This document shows positions 61,579 through 64,000 of a stretch of DNA of 64,000 bases, one piece after another (the stretch's first letter is position 1; every line of letters starts with the position of its first letter). The position numbers were made by a program, and so were the translations under genes. This stretch comes from Flectonema sp. DT1601. Taxonomy: Eukaryota > Euglenozoa > Diplonemea > Diplonemida > Diplonemidae. The stretch spans positions 1,178,001-1,242,000 of the forward strand of contig OZ025792.1 in the NCBI GenBank assembly GCA_964019425.1, given 5' to 3'. Under the pieces are notes generated by a model, which made no database searches, was not told where the DNA came from, and saw only the letters and a list, made by a program, of their open reading frames with translations.

Positions 61579-62589
61579 GTTGGTGTAGTTTGTCTTTTAT
61601 TTTATTTTTAAATAAAATTATAATAATAATTTAATTAAGATATCAACAAGAAAAACCAGTTTAGGTTTTGCACCTCACTTCACTTGCGACTGTTGCCTTT
61701 TGTGCTGAACAAAAGAAAATAACTGCTAACAGAGTAATGATAAAACAAAAAGTTAGTTTTTTTTTTCTTAATTTTTCAATAATAATATAAAAAAAAAACA
61801 GAATAATAACTGACTTACAATAAAAACGAATATGATATGTGTCAACGACCCCATTCTACGTCACTGCCCGAGCACACTCAGCATCACAGCAACGAGTGTG
61901 CTACTGTACATCAATTCCAGCGAGTAGACAGATTTGTATTTTTTTTTTTTTTTTTTTGTTGGTGTTATTGTTGTTGTCGGAAGAACAGAAAAAGAAAATA
62001 AAATCACATGATTGCAGCTCCCACAACTGCTCCTTTTTTTTCTTTTTACATCAAACGTTAACCAAACCTGTTCTAAGAAAGCATAATATCCATAGCGACA
62101 GGATGGAAAAGTAGAGCGCCTACCAAAGTGATACTTTGATATGAGCCAAACAGTTTTTTTCAATCTCAGCTGATTATTAAAGGAGGATGATTCGTAGGGG
62201 GGCGCTGCAACCTGAAACCAAAATAATTAAAAAGAAATAATCACAAGACTCCGACATAGCTACTGAACAACATTTGGTTGAAAAGTTTCGATGGAGCTCA
62301 TCCAATCCTCTAGAGCAGTCGCTAACAGTTAGGCTGATTAAGTTTCTTACAGCTGCGGATACTCACAGCTAAAGTAGAACTTGATCAAGCAACAGAAAGA
62401 AAATTAACATTATAAAATAACTATCAAGATATACAGACAGAACTGGGGGCTAGGGAGTTAGAAAAGATTTACTGAAAAGAGTTAACCGCTTTCTAGTTAA
62501 CACAAATAAATCAATTAAGGGCGGGACAGGTGTGTTGCAATGCACACAACACAATTAAATTGTGTTATTATTATTTTCTTAAAGCTTAT
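61579..62589. other. Intergenic, 1011 bp
   Basis: No gene. A-run (plus strand) near 61790 and T-run near 61939-61957. No repeat copy recognised. Confidence 0.55.
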
Positions 62590-63741
62590 TTATATCATTT
62601 TATCTTCTGTTGGGCTCATAGAAAGTTGATCCATATCACGGAGAAGCTGTCGGCATAGTGCGCCTGTTCGAGTAAACTTAGGAGGTTTTGGCGGAGGAAG
62701 TGCCTTTCGAAGAGCATGCACTTTATTATGACGTGCCTTCTTCAAACGAGCAGCAGCCTCCGACGGTGACATCACCGCACGCGGTTTGGGCGCCGCAGCA
62801 CACGATGACGTTGCTGCCTGACTTTCGGTAAAATGTTTTTTAAACGTTGCTGGATAATGAAGTGGTATGTTGCTCATTGTTAAAGGTTTCTTACCGTAGA
62901 CCGTTCGGTAGGTATTTGCGATCGCTTTTGCAAATTTATCAAAGAAAACCTGTTCAACTAACAACGCTCTCCTCACTGTCTTTGGTAATTCCAGTTGTAT
63001 GGCAGGTACTCCCAATAAAACTGATTGGTGTGCCATGGTGTGAAATCCTCTATTATTCCAACCTCGTAATTCAGGATCTCGTTCGACTACCATTTTTAAT
63101 TGTTTATAGCCGTACGTTCGTCTACCTTCAAGTGATTTTTGAATCTCATCACATATTGTCTTTTTAAGAAGTGTGACTTCTTTTTTTCTATCCTTCCAAA
63201 GTTCTTCCATTGCACCACAACCAACGTCAATTGCCAGATTGTCCTTTCGATCTACCTTACCGTGAATATCGATGTGTAGAAGGGGGATGCCGGTGCCTGC
63301 AAAAGTATCTTTCCATTTAATGAGTGTTTGGTGCCAATCACTTTTTTCAAGATCAGATGCTGTGAGGTAGTTAGGATCAAGATTATTCTGATCTTGTCGC
63401 TGAGCCGTGATGGAGTTCCATACCATGAAACTGCAGCTTCCCATTAACCATTCCATGTGAGATGCGAGGATTTGAGAAAGTCGAAGTGCTATTTCAGTTA
63501 CCCAGCGTTCTTTCCAATGGACGCGTTTTCGTTCTCCGAGATCGCCTCCTCGAAATAATTCCAATCCATGTGGAGCCGTTAACATTATTGGACCCTCAAT
63601 AACATGGACATACTGAGAATCTTTGTCGTAAAGCAGTGGGCGTTCATCTGCTGCAATTTGAGGCAGTGCGCAATTTTCAGACACTTTCTTCTCAGGCACC
63701 GCTCCAAATGACATCGCGGGAAGAGGAGGCGGGGGAGGCAT
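62590..63741 (-). CDS. N-formylglutamate-amidohydrolase-like protein
   Basis: 383 residues from the ATG at 63741; two codons upstream is only a GTG. A proline-rich start (MPPPPPLPAMSFG) precedes a domain with the layout of zinc-dependent N-formylglutamate amidohydrolases: LTAPHGLELFRGG (the family's S/T-x-P-H-G-G), DPNYL (like DLNR), LLHIDIHGKVDR (the D-x-H-S/G metal-site motif) and QLELPKTVRR near the end of the domain. These enzymes cleave formyl groups from amino-acid amines; this copy could be a divergent peptidase-like member. The C-terminal 80 residues are basic and Ala/Pro-rich (KPRAVMSPSEAAARLKKARH), outside the family domain. Confidence 0.5.
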   Translation of the reverse strand: MPPPPPLPAMSFGAVPEKKVSENCALPQIAADERPLLYDKDSQYVHVIEGPIMLTAPHGLELFRGGDLGERKRVHWKERWVTEIALRLSQILASHMEWLMGSCSFMVWNSITAQRQDQNNLDPNYLTASDLEKSDWHQTLIKWKDTFAGTGIPLLHIDIHGKVDRKDNLAIDVGCGAMEELWKDRKKEVTLLKKTICDEIQKSLEGRRTYGYKQLKMVVERDPELRGWNNRGFHTMAHQSVLLGVPAIQLELPKTVRRALLVEQVFFDKFAKAIANTYRTVYGKKPLTMSNIPLHYPATFKKHFTESQAATSSCAAAPKPRAVMSPSEAAARLKKARHNKVHALRKALPPPKPPKFTRTGALCRQLLRDMDQLSMSPTEDKMI

Positions 63742-64000
63742 ATTCACAGTGATCCTAACTAAATAAAATAACTATTTTTTAATTAAAAGAATAAAATAAA
63801 ATAACAAACAACAACAACACTCCCTCAAGACTATTCTGCCTATCACCTGCTGAGATAAATAATGTTAATAATTGCGATGAAAAAAAAATAATCAAAACGA
63901 ACAAAGAGAAGGTGAATAAAATGAGAGATTGGTGATGCTAACCAGAAGAGGAAACAAACACATCATAAATTATCGATGAGCAACCCAAACAATGATAGTG
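63742..64000. other. Intergenic to window end
   Basis: A TTAG lies 14-17 bases upstream of the ATG at 63741. No gene seen in the last 260 bases. Confidence 0.5.

Noticed and set aside
1-64000. CRISPR arrays, rRNA genes, operon-type promoters
   Set aside because: No direct repeats with regular spacers outside the coding minisatellites, no rRNA-like stretches, and the sequence is eukaryotic.

Overview
The window is nuclear DNA from a microbial eukaryote. The base composition is AT-rich and there are many long A or T homopolymers. At least three protein-coding genes carry or need short GT-AG introns (72 and 83 nt, plus a longer one of about 570 nt), while most genes are intronless. Every gene I can support, 21 in all, lies on the minus strand. 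A one-strand block of this kind is typical of organisms with directional gene clusters and polycistronic transcription (Euglenozoa; also dinoflagellates). With conventional cis-introns present, a free-living euglenozoan such as a diplonemid is a plausible guess, but the sequence does not prove it.

Region 1 (1-7400) has no convincing gene. It holds a 147-bp direct repeat, a SINE-like repeat, a perfect 46-bp palindrome, a decayed coding-like stretch and a diverged copy of a non-coding block that recurs further right.

Region 2 (about 7335-35561) is a tandem segmental duplication. It carries five genes for very large surface-type proteins: signal peptide, a Cys-containing domain of about 280 residues that looks like a beta-propeller, a Pro-Thr tetrapeptide stalk of very variable length, then about seven membrane segments and a cytosolic tail. 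Two C-terminal types alternate: A at 7401, 20114 and 30809; B at 12361 and 24577. Each gene is preceded, in transcription order, by an intact copy (two cases) or a remnant (three cases) of a second secreted-type gene of 534 residues with an EF-hand-like loop and a Cys-rich C-terminus. The two genes therefore look like an ancestral pair. The rightmost member is a mosaic, with a B-like N-terminus and an A-type C-terminus. This pair is the best candidate for an undescribed system; I do not recognise either family.

Region 3 (35796-63741) is a dense run of single-copy genes. In coordinate order these are: a small C2HC zinc protein, a crotonase, an unknown coiled-coil protein, two tandem small zinc-ribbon proteins, a NADAR-domain protein, a canopy/DUF3456 ER protein, an unknown basic protein, a Cys-form SelK-like protein, a membrane-anchored TTL-like ATP-grasp protein, a PPPDE (DeSI-like) peptidase, a PDZ-like protein with NPN repeats, a formylglycine-generating enzyme (its last catalytic Cys is restored only by splicing a 72-nt intron), a 1921-residue protein with cadherin-like repeats (two open frames joined by an 83-nt intron), an Abraxas-like MPN scaffold and an N-formylglutamate-amidohydrolase-like protein. 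Several act in the secretory pathway (FGE, canopy, SelK-like, TTL-like), but I see no common pathway; the order fits a co-transcribed block of unrelated genes.
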